Assembly (NCBI RefSeq): GCF_051020975.1 | Contig: NW_027478159.1 | Coordinates: forward strand, 16,446,501 to 16,510,500 | Length of the DNA stretch: 64,000 nucleotides | Source: Osmia lignaria lignaria | Lineage: Eukaryota; Arthropoda; Insecta; Hymenoptera; Megachilidae | Direction of reading: 5' to 3' | In this document: piece after piece, positions 1 through 13,338 of the stretch | How positions within the stretch are numbered: the stretch's first letter is position 1 | Layout: the number at the start of each line of letters is the position of its first letter | Notes under the pieces: model-generated | Seen by the model: only the letters and a program-made list of their open reading frames with translations | Told to the model about the DNA's origin: nothing | Databases searched by the model: none | Made by a program: the position numbers and the translations under genes

Positions 1-458
1 TTTAAATATCTTGATATATCTCGAGAACTACACGTCTGATCAAAAAATATCATAGAACATAAAAAGTAGGAAACTTAATCCTCTACAACAACGGTCTCTT
101 AACATTTTGCCATAGCTCGCTTCGTTTCCGAGATATTTGCATATTTATCTCAAGGGAAGGGGCCTGACGGACATATTTCGAGATATTTCTTCTTCTTGTT
201 GTTCTTCTTCTGCACAGCTAAGCTGGAAGTGGCATTTGCGGCTCGCACTAGTGCAGAGTTATCTCAAAGAAAGGGGTCACGGTGTTTCTGTATCTCTATT
301 ATGTTGGTGCGGCTTCGGAACTTTTAAATATCTTGATATATCTCGAGAACTACGCTTCTGATCAAAAAATATCATAGAACGTAAATTGTAGGAAACATTA
401 TTCTCTACAAAAAAGGTCTCTTAACATTTTGCCATAGCTCGCTTCGTTTCCGAGATAT

Positions 459-3400
459 TTGCAGATTCATCTCAAGGGAAGGGGTCTGACGGACATATTT
501 CGAGATATTTCTTCTTCTTGTTGTTCTTCTTCTGCACAGCTAAGCTCGAAGTGGCATTTGCAGCTCGCAATAGTGCAGAGTTATCTCAAAGAAAGAGGCC
601 ACGGTGTTTCTGTACCTCAATTATGTTGGTGCAGCTTCGGAACTTTCAAATATCTTGATATATCTCGAGAACTACGCATCTGATCAAAAAATATCATCGA
701 ACATAAAAAGTAGGAAACTTAATTCTCTACAAAAAAGGTCTCTTAACATTTTGCCATAGCTCGCTTCGTTTCCGAGATATTTGCAGATTTATCTCAAGGG
801 AAGTGGCCTGACGGACATATTTCGAGATATTTCTTCTTCTTGTTGTTCTTCTTCTGCACAGCTAAGCTGGAAGTGGCATTTGCAGCTCGCAATAGTGCAG
901 AGTTATCCCAAAGAATGGGGCCACGGTGTTTCTGTATCTCTATTATGTTGGTGCGGCTTCGGAACTTTTAAATATCTCGATATATCTCGAAAACTACGCT
1001 TCTGATCAAAAAATATCATAGAACATAAATTGTAGGAAACATAATTCTTTACAAAAAAGGTCTCTTAACATTTTGCCATAGCTCGCTTCGTTTCCGAGAT
1101 ATTTGCAGATTTATCTCAATGGAAGGGTCCTGATGGACATATTTCGAGATATTTCTTCTTCTTGTTGTTCTTCTTCTGCACAGCTAAACTGGAAGTGGCA
1201 TTTCCAGCTCGCAATCGTGCAGAGTTATCTCAAAGAAAGGGGCCACGGTGTTTCTGTATCTCTATTATGTTGGTGCGGCTTCGGAACTTTTAAATATCTT
1301 GATATATCTCGAGAACTACGCCTCTGATCGAAAAATATCATAGAACATGAAAAGTAGGAAACTTAATTCTCTACAAAAAACGTCTCTTAACATTTTGCCA
1401 TAGCTCGCTTCGATTCCGAGATATTTGCAGATTCAGCTCAAAGGAACGGGCCTGACGGACATATTTCGAGATACTTCTTCTTCTTGTTGTTCTTCCTCTG
1501 CACAGCTAAGCTGGAAGTGGCATTTGCAGCTCGCAATAGTGCAGAGTTATCTCAAAGAAAGGGGCCACGGTGTTTCTGTATCTCTATTATGTTGGTGCGG
1601 CTTCGGAACTTTTAAATATCTTGATATATCTCGAGAACTACGCATCTGATCAAAAAATATCATAGAACATAAAAAGTAGGAAACTTAATTCTCTACAAAA
1701 AAGGTCTCTTAACATTTTGCCATAGCTCGCTTCGTTTCCGAGATATTTGCAGATTTATCTCAAGGGAAGGGGCCTGACGGACATATTTCGAGATATTTCT
1801 TCTTCTTGTTGTTCTTCTTCTGCACAGCTAAGCTGGAAGTGGCATTTGCGGCTCGCACTAGTGCAGAGTTATCTCAAAGAAAGGGGCCACGATGTTTCTG
1901 TATCTCTATTATGTTGGTGCGGCTTCGGAACTTTTAAATATCTCGATATATCTCGAAAACTACGCTTCTGATCAAAAAATATCATAGAACATAAATTGTA
2001 GGAAACATAATTCTCTACAAAAAAGGTCTCTTAACATTTTGCCATAGCTCGCTTCGTTTCCGAGATATTTGCAGATATATCTCAAGGGAAGGGGCCTGAC
2101 GGACATATTTCGAGATATTTCTTCTTCTTGTTGTTCTTCCTCTGCACAGCTAAGCTGGAAGTGGCATTTGCAGCTCGCAATAGTGCAGAGTTATCTCAAA
2201 GAAAGGGGTCACGGTGTTTCTGTATCTCTATTATGTTGGTGCGGCTTCGGAACTTTTAAATATCTTGATATATCTCGAGAACTACGCTTCTGATCAAAAA
2301 ATATCATAGAACGTAAATTGTAGGAAACATTATTCTCTACAAAAAAGGTCTCTTAACATTTTGCCATAGCTCGCTTCGTTTCCGAAATATTTGCAGATTC
2401 ATCTCAAGGGAAGGGGTCTGACGGACATATTTCGAGATATTTCTTCTTCTTGTTGTTCTTCTTCTGCACAGCTAAGCTCGAAGTGGCATTTGCAGCTCGC
2501 AATAGTGCAGAGTTATCTCAAAGAAAGAGGCCACGGTGTTTCTGTACCTCAATTATGTTGGTGCAGCTTCGGAACTTTCAAATATCTTGATATATCTCGA
2601 GAACTACGCATCTGATCAAAAAATATCATCGAACATAAAAAGTAGGAAACTTAATTCTCTACAAAAAAGGTCTCTTAACATTTTGCCATAGCTCGCTTCG
2701 TTTCCGAGATATTTGCAGATTTATCTCAAGGGAAGTGGCCTGACGGACATATTTCGAGATATTTCTTCTTCTTGTTGTTCTTCTTCTGCACAGCTAAGCT
2801 GGAAGTGGCATTTGCAGCTCGCAATAGTGCAGAGTTATCCCAAAGAATGGGGCCACGGTGTTTCTGTATCTCTATTATGTTGGTGCGGCTTCGGAACTTT
2901 TAAATATCTCGATATATCTCGAAAACTACGCTTCTGATCAAAAAATATCATAGAACATAAATTGTAGGAAACATAATTCTTTACAAAAAAGGTCTCTTAA
3001 CATTTTGCCATAGCTCGCTTCGTTTCCGAGATATTTGCAGATTTATCTCAATGGAAGGGTCCTGATGGACATATTTCGAGATATTTCTTCTTCTTGTTGT
3101 TCTTCTTCTGCACAGCTAAACTGGAAGTGGCATTTCCAGCTCGCAATCGTGCAGAGTTATCTCAAAGAAAGGGGCCACGGTGTTTCTGTATCTCTATTAT
3201 GTTGGTGCGGCTTCGGAACTTTTAAATATCTTGATATATCTCGAGAACTACGCCTCTGATCGAAAAATATCATAGAACATGAAAAGTAGGAAACTTAATT
3301 CTCTACAAAAAACGTCTCTTAACATTTTGCCATAGCTCGCTTCGATTCCGAGATATTTGCAGATTCAGCTCAAAGGAACGGGCCTGACGGACATATTTCG

Positions 3401-4030
3401 AGATACTTCTTCTTCTTGTTGTTCTTCCTCTGCACAGCTAAGCTGGAAGTGGCATTTGCAGCTCGCAATAGTGCAGAGTTATCTCAAAGAAAGGGGCCAC
3501 GGTGTTTCTGTATCTCTATTATGTTGGTGCGGCTTCGGAACTTTTAAATATCTTGATATATCTCGAGAACTACGCATCTGATCAAAAAATATCATAGAAC
3601 ATAAAAAGTAGGAAACTTAATTCTCTACAAAAAAGGTCTCTTAACATTTTGCCATAGCTCGCTTCGTTTCCGAGATATTTGCAGATTTATCTCAAGGGAA
3701 GGGGCCTGACGGACATATTTCGAGATATTTCTTCTTCTTGTTGTTCTTCTTCTGCACAGCTAAGCTGGAAGTGGCATTTGCGGCTCGCACTAGTGCAGAG
3801 TTATCTCAAAGAAAGGGGCCACGATGTTTCTGTATCTCTATTATGTTGGTGCGGCTTCGGAACTTTTAAATATCTCGATATATCTCGAAAACTACGCTTC
3901 TGATCAAAAAATATCATAGAACATAAATTGTAGGAAACATAATTCTCTACAAAAAAGGTCTCTTAACATTTTGCCATAGCTCGCTTCGTTTCCGAGATAT
4001 TTGCAGATATATCTCAAGGGAAGGGGCCTG
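459..4030. repeat. Satellite 6-monomer (1,932-bp) tandem higher-order repeat
   Basis: Five consecutive variant monomers (starts 459, 781, 1103, 1425 and 1747) reappear in the same order at 2391, 2713, 3035, 3357 and 3679. They carry the same private changes, such as ATGGAAGGGTCCTGATGG, CCCAAAGAATGGGG and GGCCACGATG. Similarity fades in the monomer starting at 4001. The pattern fits an unequal exchange of six monomers. Confidence 0.85.
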
Positions 4031-6254
4031 ACGGACATATTTCGAGATATTTCTTCTTCTTGTTGTTCTTCCTCTGCACAGCTAAGCTGGAAGTGGCATT
4101 TGCAGCTCGCAATAGTGCAGAGTTATCTCAAAGAAAGAGGCCACGGTGTTTCTGTACCTCTATTATGTTGGTGCAGCTTCGGAACTTTTAAATATCTTGA
4201 TATATCTCGAGAACTACGCATCTGATCAAAAAATATCATCGAACATAAAAAGTAGGAAACTTAATTCTCTACAAAAAAGGTCTCTTAACATTTTGCTATA
4301 GCTCGCTTCGTTTCCGAGATATTTGCAGATTTATCTCAAGGGAAGTGGCCTGACGGACATATTTCGAGATATTTCTTCTTCTTGTTGTTCTTCCTCTGCA
4401 CAGCTAAGCTGGAAGTGGCATTTGCAGCTCGCAATATTGCAGAGTTATCTCACAGAAAGGGGCCACGGTGATTCTGTATCTCTATTATGTTGGTGCGGCT
4501 TCGGAACTTTTAAATATCTTGATATATCTCGAGAACTAAGCATCTGATCAAAAAATATCATAGAAGATAAAAAGTAGGAAACTTAATTCTCTACAAAAAA
4601 GGTCTCTTAACATTTTGCCATAGCTCGCTTCGTTTCCGAGATATTTGCATATTTATCTCAAGGGAAGGGGCCTGACGGACATATTTCGAGATATTTCTTC
4701 TTCTTGTTGTTCTTCTTCTGCACAGCTAAGCTGGAAGTGGCATTTGCAGCTCGCAATAGTGCAGAGTTATCTCAAAGAAAGGGGCCACGGTGTTTCTGTA
4801 TCTCTATTATGTTGGTGCGGCTTCGGAACTTTTAAATATCTTGATATATCTCGAGAACTACGCATCTGATCAAAAAATATCATAGAACATAAAAAGTAGG
4901 AAACTTAATTCTCTACAAAAAAGGTCTCTTAACATTTTGCCATAGCTCGCTTCGTTTCCGAGATATTTGCAGATTTATCTCAAGGGAAGGGGCCTGACGG
5001 ACATATTTCGAGATATTTCTTCTTCTTGTTGTTCTTCTTCTGCACAGCTAAGCTGGAAGTGGCATTTGCGGCTCGCACTAGTGCAGAGTTATCTCAAAGA
5101 AAGGGGCCACGATGTTTCTGTATCTCTATTATGTTGGTGCGGCTTCGGAACTTTTAAATATCTCGATATATCTCGAAAACTACGCTTCTGATCAAAAAAT
5201 ATCATAGAACATAAATTGTAGGAAACATAATTCTCTACAAAAAAGGTCTCTTAACATTTTGCCATAGCTCGCTTCGTTTCCGAGATATTTGCAGATATAT
5301 CTCAAGGGAAGGGGCCTGACGGACATATTTCGAGATATTTCTTCTTCTTGTTGTTCTTCCTCTGCACAGCTAAGCTGGAAGTGGCATTTGCAGCTCGCAA
5401 TAGTGCAGAGTTATCTCAAAGAAAGAGGCCACGGTGTTTCTGTACCTCTATTATGTTGGTGCAGCTTCGGAACTTTTAAATATCTTGATATATCTCGAGA
5501 ACTACGCATCTGATCAAAAAATATCATCGAACATAAAAAGTAGGAAACTTAATTCTCTACAAAAAAGGTCTCTTAACATTTTGCCATAGCTCGCTTCGTT
5601 TCCGAGATATTTGCAGATTTATCTCAAGGGAAGTGGCCTGACGGACATATTTCGAGATATTTCTTCTTCTTGTTGTTCTTCCTCTGCACAGCTAAGCTGG
5701 AAGTGGCATTTGCATCTCGCAATATTGCAGAGTTATCTCACAGAAAGGGGCCACGGTGTTTCTGTATCTCTATTATGTTGGTGCGGCTTCGGAACTTTTA
5801 AATATCTTGATATATCTCGAGAACTAAGCATCTGATCAAAAAATATCATAGAAGATAAAAAGTAGGAAACTGAATCCTCTACAACAACGGTCTCTTAACA
5901 TTTTGCCATAGCTCGCTTCGTTTCCGAGATATTTGCATATTTATCTCAAGGGAAGGGGCCTGACGGACATATTTCGAGATATTTCTTCTTCTTGTTGTTC
6001 TTCTTCTGCACAGCTAAGCTGGAAGTGGCATTTGCGGCTCGCACTAGTGCAGAGTTATCTCAAAGAAAGGGGTCACGGTGTTTCTGTATCTCTATTATGT
6101 TGGTGCGGCTTCGGAACTTTTAAATATCTTGATATATCTCGAGAACTACGCTTCTGATCAAAAAATATCATAGAACGTAAATTGTAGGAAACATTATTCT
6201 CTACAAAAAAGGTCTCTTAACATTTTGCCATAGCTCGCTTCGTTTCCGAGATAT
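3679..6254. repeat. Satellite 4-monomer (1,288-bp) tandem higher-order repeat
   Basis: Monomers starting at 3679, 4001 and 4323 recur at 4967, 5289 and 5611 with shared variants (GGCCACGATG, then TGTACCTC with GTGCAGCTTC, then GCAATATTGCAG with CTCACAGAAAG and GAACTAAGCATC). The copies differ at a few positions. The fourth monomer (4645 versus 5933) matches only partly. Confidence 0.8.
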
Positions 6255-9200
6255 TTGCAGATTCATCTCAAGGGAAGGGGTCTGACGGACATATTTCGAG
6301 ATATTTCTTCTTCTTGTTGTTCTTCTTCTGCACAGCTAAGCTCGAAGTGGCATTTGCAGCTCGCAATAGTGCAGAGTTATCTCAAAGAAAGAGGCCACGG
6401 TGTTTCTGTACCTCTATTATGTTGGTGCAGCTTCGGAACTTTCAAATATCTTGATATATCTCGAGAACTACGCATCTGATCAAAAAATATCATCGAACAT
6501 AAAAAGTAGGAAACTTAATTCTCTACAAAAAAGGTCTCTTAACATTTTGCCATAGCTCGCTTCGTTTCCGAGATATTTGCAGATTTATCTCAAGGGAAGT
6601 GGCCTGACGGACATATTTCGAGATATTTCTTCTTCTTGTTGTTCTTCTTCTGCACAGCTAAGCTGGAAGTGGCATTTGCGGCTCGCACTAGTGCAGAGTT
6701 ATCTCAAAGAAAGGGGCCACGGTGTTTCTGTATCTCTATTATGTTGGTGCGGCTTCGGAACTTTTAAATATCTCGATATATCCCGAAAACTACGCTTCTG
6801 ATCAAAAAATATCATAGAACATCAATTGTAGGAAACATAATTCTCTACAAAAAAGGTCTCTTAACATTTTGCCATAGCTCTCTTCGTTTCCGAGATATTT
6901 GCAGATTTATCTCAAGGGAAGGGGCCTGACGGACATATTTCGAGATATTTCTTCTTCTTGTTGTTCTTCTTCTGCACAGCTAAGCTGGAAGTGGCATTTG
7001 CAGCTCGCAATAGTGCAGAGTTATCTCAAAGAAAGGGGCCACGGTGTTTCTGTATCTCTATTATGTTGGTGCGGCATCGGAACTTTTAAATATCTTGATA
7101 TATCTCGAGAACTACACGTCTGATCAAAAAATATCATAGAACATAAAAAGTAGGAAACTTAATCCTCTACAACAACGGTCTCTTAACATTTTGCCATAGC
7201 TCGCTTCGTTTCCGAGATATTTGCATATTTATCTCAAGGGAAGGGGCCTGACGGACATATTTCGAGATATTTCTTCTTCTTGTTGTTCTTCTTCTGCACA
7301 GCTAAGCTGGAAGTGGCATTTGCGGCTCGCACTAGTGCAGAGTTATCTCAAAGAAAGGGGTCACGGTGTTTCTGTATCTCTATTATGTTGGTGCGGCTTC
7401 GGAACTTTTAAATATCTTGATATATCTCGAGAACTACGCTTCTGATCAAAAAATATCATAGAACGTAAATTGTAGGAAACATTATTCTCTACAAAAAAGG
7501 TCTCTTAACATTTTGCCATAGCTCGCTTCGTTTCCGAGATATTTGCAGATTCATCTCAAGGGAAGGGGTCTGACGGACATATTTCGAGATATTTCTTCTT
7601 CTTGTTGTTCTTCTTCTGCACAGCTAAGCTCGAAGTGGCATTTGCAGCTCGCAATAGTGCAGAGTTATCTCAAAGAAAGAGGCCACGGTGTTTCTGTACC
7701 TCAATTATGTTGGTGCAGCTTCGGAACTTTCAAATATCTTGATATATCTCGAGAACTACGCATCTGATCAAAAAATATCATCGAACATAAAAAGTAGGAA
7801 ACTTAATTCTCTACAAAAAAGGTCTCTTAACATTTTGCCATAGCTCGCTTCGTTTCCGAGATATTTGCAGATTTATCTCAAGGGAAGTGGCCTGACGGAC
7901 ATATTTCGAGATATTTCTTCTTCTTGTTGTTCTTCTTCTGCACAGCTAAGCTGGAAGTGGCATTTGCAGCTCGCAATAGTGCAGAGTTATCCCAAAGAAT
8001 GGGGCCACGGTGTTTCTGTATCTCTATTATGTTGGTGCGGCTTCGGAACTTTTAAATATCTCGATATATCTCGAAAACTACGCTTCTGATCAAAAAATAT
8101 CATAGAACATAAATTGTAGGAAACATAATTCTTTACAAAAAAGGTCTCTTAACATTTTGCCATAGCTCGCTTCGTTTCCGAGATATTTGCAGATTTATCT
8201 CAATGGAAGGGTCCTGATGGACATATTTCGAGATATTTCTTCTTCTTGTTGTTCTTCTTCTGCACAGCTAAACTGGAAGTGGCATTTCCAGCTCGCAATC
8301 GTGCAGAGTTATCTCAAAGAAAGGGGCCACGGTGTTTCTGTATCTCTATTATGTTGGTGCGGCTTCGGAACTTTTAAATATCTTGATATATCTCGAGAAC
8401 TACGCCTCTGATCGAAAAATATCATAGAACATGAAAAGTAGGAAACTTAATTCTCTACAAAAAAGGTCTCTTAACATTTTGCCATAACTCGCTTCGTTTC
8501 CGAGATATTTGCAGATTTATCTCAAGGGAAGGGGCCTGACGGACATACTTCGAGATATTTCTTCTTTTTGTTGTTCTTCTTCTGCTCAGCTAAGCTGGAA
8601 GTGGCATTTGCAGCGCGCAATAGTGCAGAGTTATCTCAAAGAAAGGGGCCACGGTGTTTCTGTATCTCTATTATGTTGGTGCGGCTTCGGAACTTTTAAA
8701 TATCTTGATATATCTCGAGAACTACGCATCTGATCAAAAAATATCCTACTACATAAGAAGTAGGAAACTTAATTCTCTACAAAAAAGGTCTCTTAACATT
8801 TCGCCATAGCTCGCTTCGTTTCCGAGATATTTGCAGATTTATCTCAAGGGAAGGGGCCTGTCGGACATATTTCGAGATATTTCTTCTTCTTGTTGTTCTT
8901 CTTCTGCACAGCTAAGCTGGAAGTGGCATTTGCAGCTCGCAATAGTGCAGAGTTATCTCAAAGAAAGGGGCCACGGTGTTTCTGTATCTCTATTATGTTG
9001 GTGCGGCTTCGGAACTTTTAAATATCTTGATATATCTCGAGAACTACGCATCTGATCAAAAAATATCATAGAACATGAAAAGTAGGAAACTTAATTCTCT
9101 ACCAAAAAGGTCTCTTAACATTTTGCCATAGCTCTCTTCGTTTCCGAGATATTTGCAGATTTATCTCAAGGGAAGGGGCCTGACGGACATATTTCGAGAT

Positions 9201-12200
9201 ATTTCTTCTTCTTGTTGTTCTTCTTCTGCACAGCTAAGCTGGAAGTGGCATTTGCGGCTCGCACTAGTGCAGAGTTATCTCAATGAAAGGGGCCACGGTG
9301 TTTCTGTATCTCTATTATGTTGGTGCGGCTTCGGAAGTTTTAAATATCTTGATATATCTCGAGAACTACGCATCTGATCAAAAAATATCATAGAACATGA
9401 AAAGTAGGAAACTTAATTCTCTACAAAAAAGGTCTCTTAACATTTTGCCATAGCTCTCTTCGTTTCCGAGATATTTGCAGATTTATCTCAAGGGAAGGGG
9501 CCTGACGGACATATTTCGAGATATTTCTTCTTCTTGTTGTTCTTCTTCTGCACAGCTAAGCTGGAAGTGGCATTTGCGGCTCGCACTAGTGCAGAGTTAT
9601 CTCAACGAAAGGGGCCACGGTGTTTCTGTATCTCTATTATGTTGGTGCGGCTTCGGAACTTTTAAATATCTTGATATATCTCGAGAACTACGCGTCTGAT
9701 CAAAAAATATCATAGAACATAAAAAGTAGGAAACTTAATTCTCTACAAAAACGGTCTCTTAACATTTTGCCATAGCTCACTTCGTTTCCGAGATATTTGC
9801 AGATATATCTCAAGGGAAGGGGCCTGACGGACATATTTCGAGATATTTCTTCTTCTTGTTGTTCTTCTTCTGCACAGCTAAGGTCGAAGTGGCATTTGCA
9901 GCTCGCAATAGTGCAGAGTTATCTCAAAGAAAGAGGCCACGGTGTTTCTGTACCTCTATTATGTTGGTGCAGCTTCGGAACTTTTAAATATCTTGATATA
10001 TCTCGAGAACTACGCATCTGATCAAAAAATATCATCGAACATAAAAAGTAGGAAACTTAATTCTCTACAAAAAAGGTCTCTTAACATTTTGCCATAGCTC
10101 GCTTCGTTTCCGAGATATTTGCAGATTTATCTCAAGGGAAGTGGCCTGACGGACATATTTCGAGATATTTCTTCTTCTTGTTGTTCTTCTTCTGCACAGC
10201 TAAGCTGGAAGTGGCATTTGCAGCTCGCAATAGTGCAGAGATATCTCAAAGAAAGGGGCCACGGAGTTTCTGTATCTCTATTATGTTGGTGCGGCTTCGG
10301 AACTTTTAAATATCTTGATATATCTCGAGAACTACGCGTCTGATCGAAAAATATCATAGAACATAAAAAGTAAGAAACATAATTCTCTACAAAAAAGGTC
10401 TCTTAACATTTTGCCATAGCTCGCTTCGTTTCCGAGACATTTGCATATTTATCTCAAGGTAAGGGGCCTGACGGACATATTTCGAGATATTTCTTCTTCT
10501 TGTTGTTCTTCTTCTGCACAGCTAAGCTGGAAGTGGCATTTGCGGCTCGCACTAGTGCAGAGTTATCTCAAAGAAAGGGGCCACGGTGTTTCTGTATCTC
10601 TATTAAGTTGGTGCAGCTTCAGGACTTTTAAATATCTTGATATATCTCGAGAACTACGCATCTGATCAAAAAATATCATGGAACATAAAAAGTAGAAAAC
10701 TTAATTCTCTACAGAAAAGGTCTCTTAACATTTTGCCATAGCTCGCTTCGTTTCCGAGATATTTGCAGATTTATCTCAAGGGAAGGGGCCTGACGGACAT
10801 ATTTCGAGATATTTCTTCTTCTTGTTGTTCTTCTTCTGCACAGCTAAGCTGGAAGTGGCATTTGCAGCTCGCAATAGTGCAGAGTTATCTCAAAGAAAGG
10901 GGCCACGGTGTTTCTGTATCTCTATTATGTTGGTGCGGCTTCGGAACTTTTAAATATCTTGATGTATCTCGAGAACTACGCATCTGATCAAAAAATATCA
11001 TGGAACATAAAAAGTAGAAAACTTAATTCTCTACAGAAAAGGTCTCTTAACATTTTGCCATAGCTCGCTTCGTTTCCGAGATACTTGCCGATTTATCTCA
11101 AGGGAAGGGGCCTGACGGACATATTTCGAGATATTTCTTCTTCTTGTTGTTCTTCTTCTGCGCAGCTAAGCTGGAAGTGGCATTTGCAGCTCGCAATTGT
11201 GCAGAGTTATCTCAAAGAAAGGGGCCACGGTGTTTCTGTACCTCTATTATGTTGGTGCAGCTTCGGAGCTTTTAAATATCTTGATATATCTCGAGAACTA
11301 CGCATCTGATCAAAAAATATCATAGAACATAAAAAGTAGGAAACCTAATTCTCTACAAAAAAGGTCTCTTAACGTTTTGCAATAGCTCGCTTCGTTTCCG
11401 AGATATTTGCAGATTTATCTCAAGGGAGGGGTCCTGACGGACATATTTCGAGATATTTCTTCTTCTTGTTGTTCTTCTTCTGCACAGCTAAACTGGAAGT
11501 GGCATTTCCAGCTCGCAATAGTGCAGAGTTATCTCAAAGAAAGGGGCCACGGTGTTTCTGTATCTCTATTATGTTGGTGCGGCTTCGGAACTTTTAAATA
11601 TCTCGATATATCTCGAAAACTACGCTTCTGATCAAAAAATATCATAGAGCCTAAATTGTAGGAAACTTAATTCTCTACAAGAAAGGTCTCTTAACATTTT
11701 GCCATAGCTCTCTTCGTTTCCGAGATATTTGCAGATTTATCTCAAGGGAAGGGGCCTGACGGACATATTTCGAGATATTTCTTCTTCTTGTTGTTCTTCT
11801 TCTGCACAGCTAAGCTGGAAGTGGCATTTGCGGCTCGCACTAGTGCAGAGTTATCTCAACGAAAGGGGCCACGGTGTTTCTGTATCTCTATTATGTTGGT
11901 GCGGCTTCGGAACTTTTAAATATCATGATATATCACGAGAACTACGCGTCTGATCAAAAAATATCATAGAACATAAAAAGTAGGAAACTTAATTCTCTAC
12001 AAAAACGGTCTCTTAACATTTTGCCATAGCTCGCTTCGTTTCCGAGATATTTGCAGATATATTTCAAGGGAAGGGGCCTGACGGGCATATTTCGAGATAT
12101 TTCTTCTTCTTGTTGTTCTTCTTCTGCACAGCTAAACTGGAAGTGGCATTTGCGGCTCGCACTAGCGCACAGTTATCTCAGAGAAAGGGGCCACGGTGTT

Positions 12201-13338
12201 TCTGTATCTCTATTATGTTGGTGCGTCTTCGGAACTTTTAAATATCTCGATATATCTCGAAAACTACGCTTCTGATCAAAAAATATCATAGAACGTAAAT
12301 TGTAGGAAACATTATTCTCTACAAAAAAGGTCTCTTAACATTTTACCATAGCTCGCTTCGTTTCCGAGATATTTGCAGATTCATCTCAAGGGAAGGGGTC
12401 TGACGGACATATTTCGAGATATTTCTTCTTCTTGTTGTTCTTCTTCTGCACAGCTAAGCTGGAAGTGGCATTTGCAGCTCGCAATAGTGCAGAGTTATCT
12501 CAAAGAAAGGGGCCACGGTGTTTCTGTACCTCTATTATGTTGGTGCGGCTTCGGAACTTTTAAATATCTTGGTATATCTCGAGAACTACGCATCTGATCA
12601 AAAAATATCATAGAACATAAATTGTAGGAAACATAATTCTCTACAAAAAAGGTCTCTTAACATTTTGCCATAGCTCGCTTCGTTTCCGAGATATTTGCAG
12701 ATATATCTCAAGGGAAGGGGCCCGACGGACATATTTCGAGATATTTCTTCTTCTTGTTGTTCTTCCTCTGCACAGCTAAGCTGGAAGTGGCATTTGCAGC
12801 TCGCAATAGTGCAGAGTTATCTCAAAGAAAGGGGCCACGGTGTTTCTGTATCTCTATTATGTTGGTGCGGCTTCGGAACTTTTAAATATCTTGATATATC
12901 TCGAGAACTACGCATCTGATCAAAAAATATCATAGAACATAAAAAGTAGGAAACATAATTCTCTACAAAAAAGGTCTCTTAACATTTTGCCATAGCTCGC
13001 TTCGTTTCCGAGATATTTGCAGATTTATCTCAAGGGAAGGGGCCTGACGGACATATTTCGAGATATTTCTTCTTCTTGTTGTTCTTCTTCTGCACAGCTA
13101 AGCTGGAAGTGGCATTTGCAGCTCGCAATAGTGCAGAGTTATCGCAAAGAAAGGGGCCACGGTGTTTCTGTATCTCTATTATGTTGGTGCGGCTACGGAA
13201 CTTTTAAATATCTTGATATATCTCGAGAACTACGCATCTGATCAAAAAATATCATAGAACATAAAAAGTAGGAAACCTAATTTTCTACAAAAAAGGTCTC
13301 TGAACATTTTGCCGTAGCTCGCTTCGTTTCCGAGATAT

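Larger units (their letters stand above)
137..8508. repeat. Satellite higher-order duplication with a 22-monomer (7,084-bp) offset
   Basis: The four monomers at 137-1424 recur as the same ordered variants at 7221-8508. The flanking sequence at 1-136 also matches 7085-7220, including the rare variants CTACACGTCTG and AATCCTCTACAACAACGG. The order of variants, not just the monomer, is copied, so a long block was duplicated and then reworked by smaller events in between. Identity was judged by eye from shared variant bases. Confidence 0.75.
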
